From the NCBI RefSeq assembly GCF_001908235.1, contig NZ_LGHK01000068.1, forward strand, positions 1 through 49,844: a stretch of DNA of 49,844 nt, given 5' to 3'. The DNA is from Bradyrhizobium sp. NAS96.2 (GTDB taxonomy: Bacteria; Pseudomonadota; Alphaproteobacteria; Rhizobiales; Xanthobacteraceae). The position numbers and the translations under genes were made by a program. Under the pieces are notes generated by a model. The model was not told the origin of the DNA and did not search any database. It was given only the letters and a program-made list of their open reading frames with translations. Position 1 is the stretch's first letter; every line of letters starts with the position of its first letter. Shown here piece after piece: positions 17,628-25,761 of the stretch.

Positions 17628-18245
17628 ATGCCGTTCCAGAGTGCCGATCCATCGGTGGTCAAATCGATCACGCAGCGGGTGCTGCTGAACGCCTGGCTGC
17701 GCGCGCTGCGCACGCCTGGCGCGCTTCCTCTGCTGTGCGATTTCCACACCGAAGGCAGCGCCGACGAGCGCGCCGACATGATGGGCTTTGACGTCGAAGG
17801 CAGCGGCGAAGATGCGCGCTTCCTGATCACGCAGGAAGGCGCGCGGCTGACCACGGCTTACGGCAACGAGCATGTCGACCCGCGGCTGCGCACCAACCGT
17901 TACCTCGATGAAGCGATCGGCCCGGAGCGCTACGCCGGCGTCATCCTGTCGTATCGCGCCTGCCTCGTGCGCAAGCGTCCGACCTACACGGTCGCGGAGG
18001 TCACCGACGCCGACGGCAAGGACGTGTCCTATGAGCGGCTGCTGCTGCCGTTCGGACGCGGCGATGCCGTCGAGCACATCGTCGGCTCCTACAAGGCGAT
18101 CAGCATCGAGGGCGGCTTCCGGCTGCATAATCTGATGGGCGTGAAGGCCAGGGCCGTCCCGGCTGTCACCGTCCGCGCGGTGATCGATCGCAGGTTCGTC
18201 CCGGCCGATCACCCGGCGAGCCAGGATCCGGTCGAGCTGATCTAG
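17628..18245 (+). CDS. PAS-like (PAS_5-type) hypothetical protein
   Basis: A 205-residue soluble protein. After a helical N-terminus (residues 1-40) the central part reads like the PAS_5 family common in Rhizobiales: a buried beta-sheet segment ARFLITQEGARLTTAYG, the NRYLDEAIGP turn, then SYRACLVRKRPTYTVAEV and a final LLLPFGRGDAVEHIVGSY strand typical of these domains. Such proteins often stand alone with no effector domain. A ligand cannot be inferred. A truncated paralogue start lies directly upstream in frame. The gene is monocistronic, divergent from the liv operon. Confidence 0.7.
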   Translation: MPFQSADPSVVKSITQRVLLNAWLRALRTPGALPLLCDFHTEGSADERADMMGFDVEGSGEDARFLITQEGARLTTAYGNEHVDPRLRTNRYLDEAIGPERYAGVILSYRACLVRKRPTYTVAEVTDADGKDVSYERLLLPFGRGDAVEHIVGSYKAISIEGGFRLHNLMGVKARAVPAVTVRAVIDRRFVPADHPASQDPVELI

Positions 18246-18267
18246 GGCGCGCACTTATATATCTGCC

Positions 18268-18345
18268 ATGTCGGCTCTACCCCCTAAAGCCGGACATCGC
18301 CGGGTGACCGCCGCATGTCGGCTTTGGGCCCAGGAGCGGAAATTC
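18268..18345. repeat. Degenerate dispersed intergenic repeat, copy 1
   Basis: The sequence consists of two half-units: ATGTCGGCTCTACCCCC followed by AAAGCCGGACAT, then ATGTCGGCTTTGGGCCCA followed by GAGCGGA. Related arrangements occur at 24071-24138 and 29433-29505. I recall this ATGTCCGCTTT...AGCGGACAT pattern as a recurrent rhizobial intergenic repeat; copy boundaries are approximate. Confidence 0.5.
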
Positions 18346-18366
18346 ACCACGACGCAACCTTCGCGT

Positions 18367-19227
18367 TCAAACCGTTCGAGCGGTCGGTCTAAACTGTGTC
18401 AAGGCAACACCGGAGATCGCCAGCAGCGCACCAACAATCAACTTCGGAGTCATCGGCTCGCCAAGGAACAGTGCGCTCGACATCAAGGCGAACACCGGCA
18501 GGAGCAGACCGAAGGGGGCGACGCGCCCCATAGAGCAGCGAGCGATCAGCCAGAACCAAAGGCCAAATCCGACAATTCCTCCGATGAAAATTGTGTAGGC
18601 GAGTGCCAGCCAGCCACGTTCATCCGCAGCAACGAGGCTCGCCAGTTGTCCATATTCAAGGAGCAACGACATCAACATTACCTGCGGCACCGTGAACAGC
18701 GACGACCACCCCATCAACATCAAGGGGTCAAAAGGACCGTAGCGTTTCGTCAGGACGTTGGATACCGCGAATGCGAAAGCAGCTCCGACCACCAGCAGCA
18801 GTGGCAACCCGTTTGCCGACAGGCCGGGCTCAGCTCTCAACACAAAGACGCCGGCGAATGCAAGCACCACCCCGAAGAGAGTGGTGAGAGACGGCCTCTC
18901 CGCCAGCAACGGCCAGGCCAACAGGACCGTGAAGGGCGTGGAGAGTAAATATGCAACAGCCGTCATGCTTCCCGAGCCGAGCCCAAGACCCACGTAGAAG
19001 AGCCCGAAGTTCAACCCACCGAGAAAAAACGAGATAGCTGCGATAGGACGCAACTGTTCACGCGTGGGCTTTTTGACCAATGGAATAAGCAGAAGCGCAG
19101 TGGCCAAGAAACGCAGCGCCAGGAAAAAGAACGGCGGAAACTCCGTAATGCCCATTTTGATGATCACGAACTGATAACCCCAGAGCAAGGGAACGGCCAC
19201 CGCGCAAACCATCTGGATCGCAGACAT
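18367..19227 (-). CDS. EamA/DMT-superfamily transporter
   Basis: A 286-residue inner-membrane protein with ten predicted helices made of two EamA repeats, starting MSAIQMVCAVAVPLLWG with the conserved GYQFVIIKMG. LLSTPFTVLLAWPLLAERPS in the first repeat and ALMSSALFLGEPMTP in the second are the family signatures. DMT carriers of this type export metabolites or amino acids; the substrate is unknown. It lies 71 bases downstream of a TetR gene on the same strand, and the interval contains a perfect palindrome like the operator in front of that regulator, so TetR repression is likely. Base composition is lower in GC than the neighbouring operons. Confidence 0.88.
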   Translation of the reverse strand: MSAIQMVCAVAVPLLWGYQFVIIKMGITEFPPFFFLALRFLATALLLIPLVKKPTREQLRPIAAISFFLGGLNFGLFYVGLGLGSGSMTAVAYLLSTPFTVLLAWPLLAERPSLTTLFGVVLAFAGVFVLRAEPGLSANGLPLLLVVGAAFAFAVSNVLTKRYGPFDPLMLMGWSSLFTVPQVMLMSLLLEYGQLASLVAADERGWLALAYTIFIGGIVGFGLWFWLIARCSMGRVAPFGLLLPVFALMSSALFLGEPMTPKLIVGALLAISGVALTQFRPTARTV

Positions 19228-19243
19228 CGTATTCTCCTTTAAC

Positions 19244-19255
19244 GACCGATCGGTC
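19244..19255. promoter_or_regulatory. Putative TetR operator before the DMT transporter
   Basis: GACCGATCGGTC is a perfect 12-base palindrome 17 bases upstream of the transporter start at 19227. It has the same GACC-N4-GGTC form as the palindrome in front of the adjacent TetR gene (19926-19937). Confidence 0.65.
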
Positions 19256-19298
19256 CAGATATCGGCGAGCCGATTGTGAGAACCGGCCCTGGACTTGG

Positions 19299-19913
19299 TT
19301 ACCTGATGAAACGATCGAGCAGAGCGTCGGCGGCGGCGTGCGTTATGGCTCCCGTGGACGCCGTTTTGCTGATGACTCGCAGCCCCTCAACGAAACAGAC
19401 GAGAATGCGGGCAGCATTTGCAGGGTCGACACCATCGGCTAACTTGCCCGCTGCCTTCGCACGGGAAAGCGCATCCGCCACCCGCGCCTCCATGACTTTG
19501 AAGAAGCTCGCGATGCGACGATTAACGTCAGCGTCACGCCCGGCCAGTTCCATGGCTGTTGCGATCACCAGACATCCGCGTCGACCATGAGCACCGCTCG
19601 TGCGGTGAACATATCCAGCAAGGTAGGCCCGCAGGCCATCTACCGGGTCCTTGCGAGGGTCAAGCTCGATATTCAACCGTGTCACGGCGTCATCGATGTA
19701 ACGATCGAGCGCGCGCAGGAAGAGCGAATGCTTGTCGCCGAAAGCAGCGTAAAGGCTGCCACGCGAGAGCTTCGTCGCACGAAGAAGGTCTGGCAGCGCC
19801 GTGGCATGATAGCCGCGCGACCAGAACACGCCCATCGCCCGTTCGACGGCAGCGTCCTCATCGAAACTCCGCGGGCGACCGCGGGGCAACGGCACAGAGG
19901 TTCGGTTGCTCAT
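19299..19913 (-). CDS. TetR/AcrR family transcriptional regulator
   Basis: A 204-residue repressor. The N-terminal helix-turn-helix (GRPRSFDEDAAVERAMGVFW ... ATKLSRGSLYAAFGDKHSLF) spans about residues 13-60, followed by an all-helical ligand domain of the TetR_C type. The ATG at 19913 is preferred over one six codons upstream because the operator AGACCA-AC-TGGTCT ends 12 bases before it. The regulator is followed by a DMT exporter that has the same palindrome, a usual TetR-efflux pair. The inducer is unknown. Confidence 0.88.
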   Translation of the reverse strand: MSNRTSVPLPRGRPRSFDEDAAVERAMGVFWSRGYHATALPDLLRATKLSRGSLYAAFGDKHSLFLRALDRYIDDAVTRLNIELDPRKDPVDGLRAYLAGYVHRTSGAHGRRGCLVIATAMELAGRDADVNRRIASFFKVMEARVADALSRAKAAGKLADGVDPANAARILVCFVEGLRVISKTASTGAITHAAADALLDRFIR

Positions 19914-19924
19914 CAAAGAAATAT

Positions 19925-19938
19925 AGACCAACTGGTCT
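19925..19938. promoter_or_regulatory. Putative TetR autoregulatory operator
   Basis: AGACCA and TGGTCT form an inverted repeat around AC, 12 bases upstream of the regulator start. The core GACC-N4-GGTC is shared with the palindrome at 19244-19255 before the transporter, giving two candidate binding sites for the same protein. Confidence 0.65.
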
Positions 19939-20066
19939 TTAAATCAAGCAGCCGCTATGGGTCATTTTCGACCGATTTCAACGGGGATCGCGATATCAGC
20001 TTATTCTGCGCAGCGGACATCGGACCGCTGGCGCTTATGAGTACGCCCTAGCTCGCGCCGAACGCG

Positions 20067-20435
20067 TCAGCCCTTCTTGCGCGCCTTGGCCGGCACTTCC
20101 TTGGCATAGATGTCCGGCTTGAAGCCGACGACGCGCTTCGGTCCGAGATCGAGCACCGGGCGCTTGATCATCGACGGCTGCTCGGCCATCAGCGCCAGCG
20201 CCTTGCGCTCGTTCAAGCCTTCCTTGTCGGCATCGGGCAGCTTCTTGAAGGTGGTGCCGGCGCGGTTGAGCAGCGTCTCCCAGCCGACCTCCTCGCTCCA
20301 CTGCTTGAGCTTGTCCTTGGCGATCCCGGCGGTCTTGTAGTCGTGGAAGTCGTAGGCGACGCCGTGATCGTCGAGCCAGCTGCGCGCCTTCTTCATGGTG
20401 TCGCAGTTCTTGATGCCGTAGATGGTGATGGTCAA
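20067..20435 (-). CDS. ArsC/Spx-family reductase (YffB-like)
   Basis: A 122-residue thioredoxin-fold protein of the ArsC/Spx family. It begins MTITIYGIKNCDTMKKARSWL, with a single active-site Cys (CDTM) rather than a CxxC, and ends with the MIKRPVLDLGP motif typical of YffB-type ArsC-like reductases, which bind glutathione and whose substrate is uncertain. I prefer TTG at 20435, which has GGGGA six bases upstream, over the ATG at 20450, which lacks a ribosome binding site. No arsenic genes are nearby, so a role in arsenate resistance is not supported. Confidence 0.85.
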   Translation of the reverse strand: MTITIYGIKNCDTMKKARSWLDDHGVAYDFHDYKTAGIAKDKLKQWSEEVGWETLLNRAGTTFKKLPDADKEGLNERKALALMAEQPSMIKRPVLDLGPKRVVGFKPDIYAKEVPAKARKKG

Positions 20436-20534
20436 AGCCGTTCCCCGCATGCGATTGCAGCGGGGAAACTAGCCCTGCTGCCATCACAGCGCCAGATCGG
20501 AGCTATCAGGTCTCCACACCGATATTGCCGGCGT

Positions 20535-21044
20535 TCAGCGCGCGTAGTGCGTGAAGACGAAATCGTGATCGCTGGCGTGGGCCTCGTGGCAGGCGAAACA
20601 CGTCTCGTGCTGGGCGGCATCGACCGGCTTGCCGTCGATGAAGCGGCCAAAGCCCCAGCCGCCGGTCGCGGCATATTTGGCGCTGTCCTTGACCATGACC
20701 TGGACCGTGGTCGCCGGTCCCGTGATGAAGGCGCCGTTGAGGCCTGCAACCGGCTTGCGCTTCCAGGCGAGCTTGACCAGCACGGTGCCGTCGGGGAAGC
20801 GCGCGGCGCCGTCTTGATAGGCTTTCACGGCGGTCGCGTTGCCGAGCACGCTGCGCAGTTCGTCGAGCCCGGTCTCCTCGCCGACCGCGATCAGCTTCCA
20901 GTCGCGATAGCCGCCCGGAATTGTCACGCCGAAGATCGGCGATGCCAGTGCATTGTCATCGGCACGCCCGACGGCAAACGGCAATGAGGCGCTGATGCAG
21001 GCTGCCGCAATCGCGGCAGCTGCCCATTTCAAAACTTGATTCAT
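20535..21044 (-). CDS. Cytochrome P460 family c-type haem protein
   Basis: A 169-residue exported protein. Residues 1-29 look like a signal peptide (MNQVLKWAAAAIAAACISAS). The mature part matches the cytochrome P460 fold (PIFGVTIPGGYRDWKLIAVG ... GNATAVKAYQDG ... FPDGTVLVKLAWKRK) and contains one CFACH haem-binding motif close to the C-terminus, followed by DHDFVFTHYAR. P460 proteins act on hydroxylamine or nitric oxide, or are plain cytochromes when the haem cross-link Lys is absent; the activity cannot be decided here. The ATG at 21044 is chosen to place the signal peptide at the start. Confidence 0.88.
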   Translation of the reverse strand: MNQVLKWAAAAIAAACISASLPFAVGRADDNALASPIFGVTIPGGYRDWKLIAVGEETGLDELRSVLGNATAVKAYQDGAARFPDGTVLVKLAWKRKPVAGLNGAFITGPATTVQVMVKDSAKYAATGGWGFGRFIDGKPVDAAQHETCFACHEAHASDHDFVFTHYAR

Positions 21045-21074
21045 GATCGGTAGTCCGCTCTCGATTCTTCTTTG

Positions 21075-21122
21075 ACGCGTTTTCTTCACGCGAACCGGTA
21101 TCCACTTCGCTCGAAAACGCGC
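21075..21122. repeat. Palindromic intergenic repeat (Bradyrhizobium type)
   Basis: GCGTTTTC at the left pairs with GAAAACGC at the right, with TTCACGCGAA and CGGTATCCACTTCGC in between. I recognise it as one of the most abundant Bradyrhizobium intergenic elements. It touches the stop codon of the hydrolase gene (21122-21124). Confidence 0.75.
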
Positions 21123-22162
21123 TAGACCTTGCTGACGTCGATGATGGCCTGGACGAACGCCTGCGGCGCTTCCTGCGGCAGATTATGGCCGATGCCGCCG
21201 GTCAGCTGGCGATGCTCATAATGCCCGGAAAACTTCTTGGCATAGGCCGCCGGCTCCGGATGCGGCGCGCCATTGGCGTCGCCCTCCATCGTGATGGTCG
21301 GGATCGCAATCACGGGCGCCTGCGCCAGCGTCTTCTCGAACGCGTCGTACTTCGCCTCGCCTTCGGCGAGACCGAGCCGCCAGCGGTAATTGTGGATCAC
21401 GATATCGACATGGTCGGGGTTCTCGAACGCGGCCGCGCTGCGGCCGTAGGTGGCGTCGTCGAACTTCCACTGCGGCGAGGCGAGCTGCCAGATCAGCTTG
21501 TTGAAGTCGTGCCGATTCTTGGCATAGCCCTCGCGGCCGCGCTCGGTCGCGAAATAGAACTGGTACCACCATTGCAGTTCGGCCTTCGGCGGCAGCGGCA
21601 CCTTGCCGGCCGCCTGGCTGCCGATCAGGTAGCCGCTGACCGACACCATCGCCTTGCAGCGCTCCGGCCAGAGCACCGCCATGATGTTGGCGGTGCGCGC
21701 GCCCCAATCATAGCCGCCGAGCACGGCCTTCTCGATCTTCAGCGCATCCATCAAGGCAATGATATCGGCGGCGACCGCAACCGGCTGGCCGCTGCGCTTG
21801 GTGTCGCTGGAAAGGAAACGCGTGGTGCCGTAGCCGCGCAGATGCGGCACGATCACACGATAACCGGCCTCCGCCAGCGCCGGCGCGACGTCGGCATAGC
21901 TGTGGATGTCATAGGGCCAGCCGTGCAGCAGGATGACGGCGGGACCCGAGGCCGGTCCCATTTCGACATATCCGGTATCGAGCACGCCGGCATTGATCTG
22001 CTTGACCGGACCGATCGTGGTGTGGCCACCAGCCTTGACCACGGGCAGCGCCGCCTTGGATTGAGCGTGAGCCGATCCAATGAAGCCGAGCCTGGAAGCG
22101 GCGAGGATCCCGCCGGCGATGCCGAGGAAGCGGCGGCGGTGCTGATTGATCGATTGGGACAT
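21122..22162 (-). CDS. Tat-exported alpha/beta hydrolase, epoxide hydrolase-like
   Basis: A 346-residue hydrolase. The N-terminus carries a twin-arginine signal (RRRFLGIAGG at residues 9-18, cleavage near AHAQ34). The oxyanion motif HGWP is at residues 80-83, the nucleophile elbow GGYDWGA places an Asp at residue 152, and the catalytic His is in GGIGHNLP (His326). An Asp nucleophile with HGxP is the pattern of epoxide hydrolases and haloalkane/haloacetate dehalogenases, not of esterases. It would act in the periplasm. It is divergent from a CadC-like regulator 163 bases away, which may control it (inference). Confidence 0.88.
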   Translation of the reverse strand: MSQSINQHRRRFLGIAGGILAASRLGFIGSAHAQSKAALPVVKAGGHTTIGPVKQINAGVLDTGYVEMGPASGPAVILLHGWPYDIHSYADVAPALAEAGYRVIVPHLRGYGTTRFLSSDTKRSGQPVAVAADIIALMDALKIEKAVLGGYDWGARTANIMAVLWPERCKAMVSVSGYLIGSQAAGKVPLPPKAELQWWYQFYFATERGREGYAKNRHDFNKLIWQLASPQWKFDDATYGRSAAAFENPDHVDIVIHNYRWRLGLAEGEAKYDAFEKTLAQAPVIAIPTITMEGDANGAPHPEPAAYAKKFSGHYEHRQLTGGIGHNLPQEAPQAFVQAIIDVSKV

Positions 22163-22325
22163 GGCGATCTCCTTAACTCTGGTGTCGAAATCAATATTGC
22201 AGAGACCGACCCCGTCCGCTTTGAGAGGGCGTGGATTTGTCCTTCAGACCGTCGTGATTTTGGCTCCGCCCCGCCTGTGCTAGGTTCCGCCGCGGACTCA
22301 GCCGCCGGCCGCCGGACTCTTCGAT

Positions 22326-23879
22326 TTGACCTACCATTTCAACGACTTGACCCTCGACTCCGAGCGCCGGGAGCTGCGCCGCGGCGACGCCCTGGTGGCC
22401 GTCGAGCCGCAGGTCTTCGACCTCCTCGAATTCCTGATCCGCGCCCGCGACCGCGTCGTCAGCCGCGACGAGGTGCTGGCCGCCGTCTGGCACGGCCGGA
22501 TCGTCTCGGAGGCGACGCTGAGCAGCCGGGTCAACGCCGCGCGGACCGCGATCGGCGACAATGGCGAGCAGCAGCTGCTGATCCGCACCCTGCCCCGCAA
22601 AGGCCTCCGCTTCGTCGGCGATGTCAGGGAGGACACCGTACCCGCTCGTCCGGTTGCCGATAACGCCACCCCGCCGCGGCCGAGCGAGGGCCCGTCGATC
22701 GCGGTGCTGCCCTTCACCAATATGAGCGGCGATCCCGAGCAGGACTACTTCGCCGACGGGATCGCCGAGGACATCACCACCGCGCTGGCACGTTGCAGCC
22801 GCCTCACCGTAATCGCGCGCAACTCCGCCTTCACCTACAAGGGCAAGGCGGTCGATATCCGCCAGGTCGGGCGCGAGCTCGGCGTCGGCTATGTGCTCGA
22901 GGGCAGCGTCCGCCGCGGCGGCGACCGCCTGCGCATCACCGGACAGCTGATCGACGCGACCAACGGCGCGCATCTGTGGGCCGACCGGTTCGACGGCGCA
23001 GCGACCGACGTGTTCGACCTGCAGGACCGCATCACCGAGAATGTGGTCGGCGCGATCGAGCCGACGATGCTGGTCGCAGAGGCCGAGCGGGTGCGCGCAG
23101 CGCCGCCCGACAAGCTCGACGCCTACGATCTGCTGCTGCGCGCCTACAGTCTGCGCTACGAGTTCACGCCCGAGAGCATGGAAGCCGCGCTCGACTGCCT
23201 CGACCAGGCGTTGACGCTCGATCCGAATTACGCGCCGGCGCTTGCTGCATCGGCCTATTGCCACGCGATGCGCCATGTCCAGGGCTGGCTGAAACCTGAT
23301 GACTCCTACCTGGAGCGTGCGGTCGCGCAGGCCTGGCGCGCGGTGGAGCTCACGCCCGGTGATCCGCAGGTGCTGTGGATGGCGGCGTTCGCGATCTGGA
23401 ACATGGCCGACGAGATCGAACCGGCGCGCGAATTGTTCGAGCGTTCGCTTGCGATCAACCCGAACTCGGCGATGGCGCTGGTGCTCGGCGGCTGGGTCGA
23501 GGCGATGCGCGGCAACCAGAAAGCGGGCCGTGCCATGATCGAGCGCGCGCAGCGGCTCAACCCGCGCGACCCACGCGGCTGGTTCGCCTCCGCGGCACTG
23601 GCGATCTGCGCGGTGCTCGACCAGAACTTTACTGAGGCGGTGATGTGGGCCGACAAGGCACTGGCACAGAACCGCCGCTTCGCGGTGGCGCTGCGCGTGC
23701 TGATCGTGGCGCTGGTCAAGACCGGCGAGAACGAGCGCGCGACCCAGATCGCGCGCGAGTTGCTCAAGGTCGATCCGGCGTTCACGATCTCCGGCTTCCT
23801 GTCGCGGATTCCGTTCCCGGTGGAAGCGATGTCCGCGACCTATCGCGAAACCCTCAAGGCGGCCGGCGTCCCGGATTGA
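22326..23879 (+). CDS. CadC-like winged-helix regulator with TolB-like and TPR domains
   Basis: A 517-residue protein. Residues 1-105 form an OmpR/CadC-type winged helix (LTLDSERRELRRGD ... RTLPRKGLRFVGDV). A segment typical of adenylate-cyclase-associated TolB/FlgO-like domains follows (PSIAVLPFTNMSGDPEQDYF ... YVLEGSVRR ... LWADRFDG), then tetratricopeptide-like repeats to the end (about residues 300-500). There is no transmembrane helix and no cyclase domain, so it is a soluble DNA-binding protein of the family frequent in Bradyrhizobium. The start is TTG at 22326. The divergently transcribed hydrolase is the natural candidate target. Confidence 0.87.
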   Translation: MTYHFNDLTLDSERRELRRGDALVAVEPQVFDLLEFLIRARDRVVSRDEVLAAVWHGRIVSEATLSSRVNAARTAIGDNGEQQLLIRTLPRKGLRFVGDVREDTVPARPVADNATPPRPSEGPSIAVLPFTNMSGDPEQDYFADGIAEDITTALARCSRLTVIARNSAFTYKGKAVDIRQVGRELGVGYVLEGSVRRGGDRLRITGQLIDATNGAHLWADRFDGAATDVFDLQDRITENVVGAIEPTMLVAEAERVRAAPPDKLDAYDLLLRAYSLRYEFTPESMEAALDCLDQALTLDPNYAPALAASAYCHAMRHVQGWLKPDDSYLERAVAQAWRAVELTPGDPQVLWMAAFAIWNMADEIEPARELFERSLAINPNSAMALVLGGWVEAMRGNQKAGRAMIERAQRLNPRDPRGWFASAALAICAVLDQNFTEAVMWADKALAQNRRFAVALRVLIVALVKTGENERATQIARELLKVDPAFTISGFLSRIPFPVEAMSATYRETLKAAGVPD

Positions 23880-24223
23880 TGCCGCTCTGAGGGCGCGACG
23901 ATCATTCACCCGGTGGTACGCCGCGCGGCCTGCCTGGCAGCATCGGCCTGATGGGGGGGTCATCCCTCGTCGGAGATTCCGCAGCGCATGATCCGGCCCC
24001 TTCGATTCAAGATTTGAATCACGGCTCGGCAGTGAGCATCAATGAGCCCGTGCCGACGGGAGCGGTCGCGATGTGCCCGAAAGCGGACGCATCATGCTCA
24101 CCTTGAGATTTGTCGAGTTTGACCCCGAAGCGGACGTGCCCTCTTGTTTGAGAGAACATCTGGGGCAAGTCTTCATTGAGGGACCACTTACAAGGATTGG
24201 CGGGCCGCGGCGGAGTATCGATC
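23880..24223. other. Intergenic region upstream of the transposase
   Basis: No gene is supported. The right half contains repeat-like sequence (24071-24138) and presumably the left end of the insertion sequence, but I could not match an inverted repeat with the right flank after 25663. Confidence 0.5.
24071..24138. repeat. Degenerate dispersed intergenic repeat, copy 2
   Basis: ATGTGCCCGAAAGCGGAC and, about 35 bases later, TTTGACCCCGAAGCGGACGTG resemble the half-units at 18268-18345 and 29433-29505. The copy is degraded and lies just upstream of the transposase gene. Confidence 0.4.
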
Positions 24224-25663
24224 ATGAAAAACAAGGCAGAAGTTGTAAGACGGTGGCAGCTTCTCAGTCCCTATTTGAATCGACAACAATGGTCTCTATG
24301 GGCGGCTACAGAAGCTGAGGTCATCGGTCGCGGTGGCGTATCGGTGTTGGCAGGTATCACCGGCCTCGCGTCGCAAACCATCTCGCGTCGAGCCCGCATA
24401 CTTGAGCAGACCGAAGGCATGTCGGCCGGCAGCCTTCTTCCAGTCTCGCACCTTCAGCCCAGGCGACCTCGCGAAAGCGGTACAAAAGACCTCAAAGTAG
24501 CTTCTGAGCTCGAAGTGCTATTGAGAGAGGAAGCTGTCCGCAATCCGACTGGTCGCAAAAAATGCGTGCGGACCAGCCTTGGAATGCTGCGCAGGCGACT
24601 TGAGGATCGCGGCGTTTACGTTGAACCCAAAACCATCTCTGTCTTGATGCGTAGGCTGGGTTACAGGCTGAAACTAACAAGAAGAAAGCCTATCGAAATC
24701 AAGGATCCAGGTATCGAGGCCGCTCTTCAAAGTATGCTCTGCGAAGAAGCTGCAGGAGATCCAATGGGGCGCCAGAAGTGGGTACGCAGCAGCCTCCGCA
24801 ATCTAAGCAAACGTCTCGACGAGCAAGGCCATAAGGCATGCACCCATACCGTTGCGCGCTTGTTGCGCAAGATGGGGTACTCACTACAGGTTGCTCAGAA
24901 GCAACGGGTTGGAGCAGCACACCCAGATCGTGACCAGCAGTTTAAATATATCGCCGAGCTGAAGGAAAAATTCCTTCGTGAGGGATTGCCGGTCATCAGC
25001 ATTGATACCAAGAAAAAGGAGCTGATCGGAAATTATCGACGCGAAGGAAAAAATTGGCGCCGCGAGCCGATCCAGGTTGATGCTCATTTTGCGGGCTATG
25101 CGAAATGCGTCGCCGTCCCGTTCGGCATTTACGACCTAGCCAAGAATGCCGGCTACGTTACGGTCGGAATTTCTGGGAACACATCGGAGTTTGCTGTCAG
25201 CTGCTTAGAGCAGTGGTGGCAGAACTATGGCCAGCTTGCATACGGCCAGGCCAATCGCGTTCTGATCCTTGCGGATGGAGGCGGAGGCAACGGTTACAAC
25301 CACCGCAGCTGGAAAAAGGATCTTCAGGATAGGCTATGCGACGTCATGGGTTTGACCGTCACCATAAGTCACTATCCAACGGGGTGTTCCAGGTGGAATC
25401 CAATAGAATACCGGTTGTTCAGTCACATCAGCATGAACTGGGCAGGCCAACCATTGCGCAGCTTGGACGCAATGCTCGCGTTCATCAGAGGGACTACCAC
25501 GCAAGCGGGGCTCACAGTTGAGGCGCGACTGGACCAGGCCATCTACAGAAAAGGCAGGAAAGTTACGAAAGCACAATTGGCCGCGCTTGCTTTGTCTACA
25601 GATGAGGTGTGTCCGCTATGGAACTATACGATAGCGCCTCGCGCGGCAAATTCTGATCGATAG
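24224..25663 (+). CDS. ISAzo13-family transposase with an internally duplicated domain
   Basis: A 479-residue DDE transposase of the ISAzo13 (Rhodopirellula-type) family. The catalytic core is evident: PVISIDTKKKELIGNY, YGIYDL-like VPFGIYDLAKNAGYVTVG, LILADGGGGNGYN, and CSRWNPIEYRLFSHI with the final Glu, ending in WNYTIAPR. Before the core, a 60-residue unit is present twice: residues 96-155 (EEAVRNPTGRKKCVRTSL ... MRRLGYRL) and 169-229 (EEAAGDPMGRQKWVRSSL ... LRKMGYSL); usual members have it once. The frame is intact, so the element may be active. It is less GC-rich than the backbone. ATG at 24224 has GGAG upstream. Confidence 0.92.
   Translation: MKNKAEVVRRWQLLSPYLNRQQWSLWAATEAEVIGRGGVSVLAGITGLASQTISRRARILEQTEGMSAGSLLPVSHLQPRRPRESGTKDLKVASELEVLLREEAVRNPTGRKKCVRTSLGMLRRRLEDRGVYVEPKTISVLMRRLGYRLKLTRRKPIEIKDPGIEAALQSMLCEEAAGDPMGRQKWVRSSLRNLSKRLDEQGHKACTHTVARLLRKMGYSLQVAQKQRVGAAHPDRDQQFKYIAELKEKFLREGLPVISIDTKKKELIGNYRREGKNWRREPIQVDAHFAGYAKCVAVPFGIYDLAKNAGYVTVGISGNTSEFAVSCLEQWWQNYGQLAYGQANRVLILADGGGGNGYNHRSWKKDLQDRLCDVMGLTVTISHYPTGCSRWNPIEYRLFSHISMNWAGQPLRSLDAMLAFIRGTTTQAGLTVEARLDQAIYRKGRKVTKAQLAALALSTDEVCPLWNYTIAPRAANSDR
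24224..25663 (+). mobile_element. ISAzo13-like insertion sequence, ends not located
   Basis: The element is placed by its transposase only. The flanks 24070-24223 and 25664-25730 were compared by eye and no convincing terminal inverted repeat or target duplication was found, so the true ends are left open. Confidence 0.7.
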
Positions 25664-25730
25664 CGGAGTCTCGCTCATCCACGCCCCCGCTGCTGGCCCT
25701 AATCTTGAGCAAATTTTTGCAGATCGACAG

Positions 25731-25750
25731 AGCCCGCTCCGCAGCGGGCT
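25731..25750. terminator. Bidirectional hairpin between transposase and protease genes
   Basis: AGCCCGCT and AGCGGGCT form a perfect 8-bp stem with a CCGC loop, followed on the plus strand by TCCTTT. It lies between two convergent genes (transposase ending at 25663 and protease ending at 25762) and probably terminates both. Confidence 0.75.
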
Positions 25751-25761
25751 TCCTTTGTCGG

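Noticed and set aside
22191..23963. 590-codon minus-strand frame opposite the CadC-like regulator
   Set aside because: The plus strand has clear winged-helix and TPR signatures; the reverse frame has none.
24070..25730. Terminal inverted repeats of the insertion sequence
   Set aside because: Visual comparison of both flanks gave only short chance matches.
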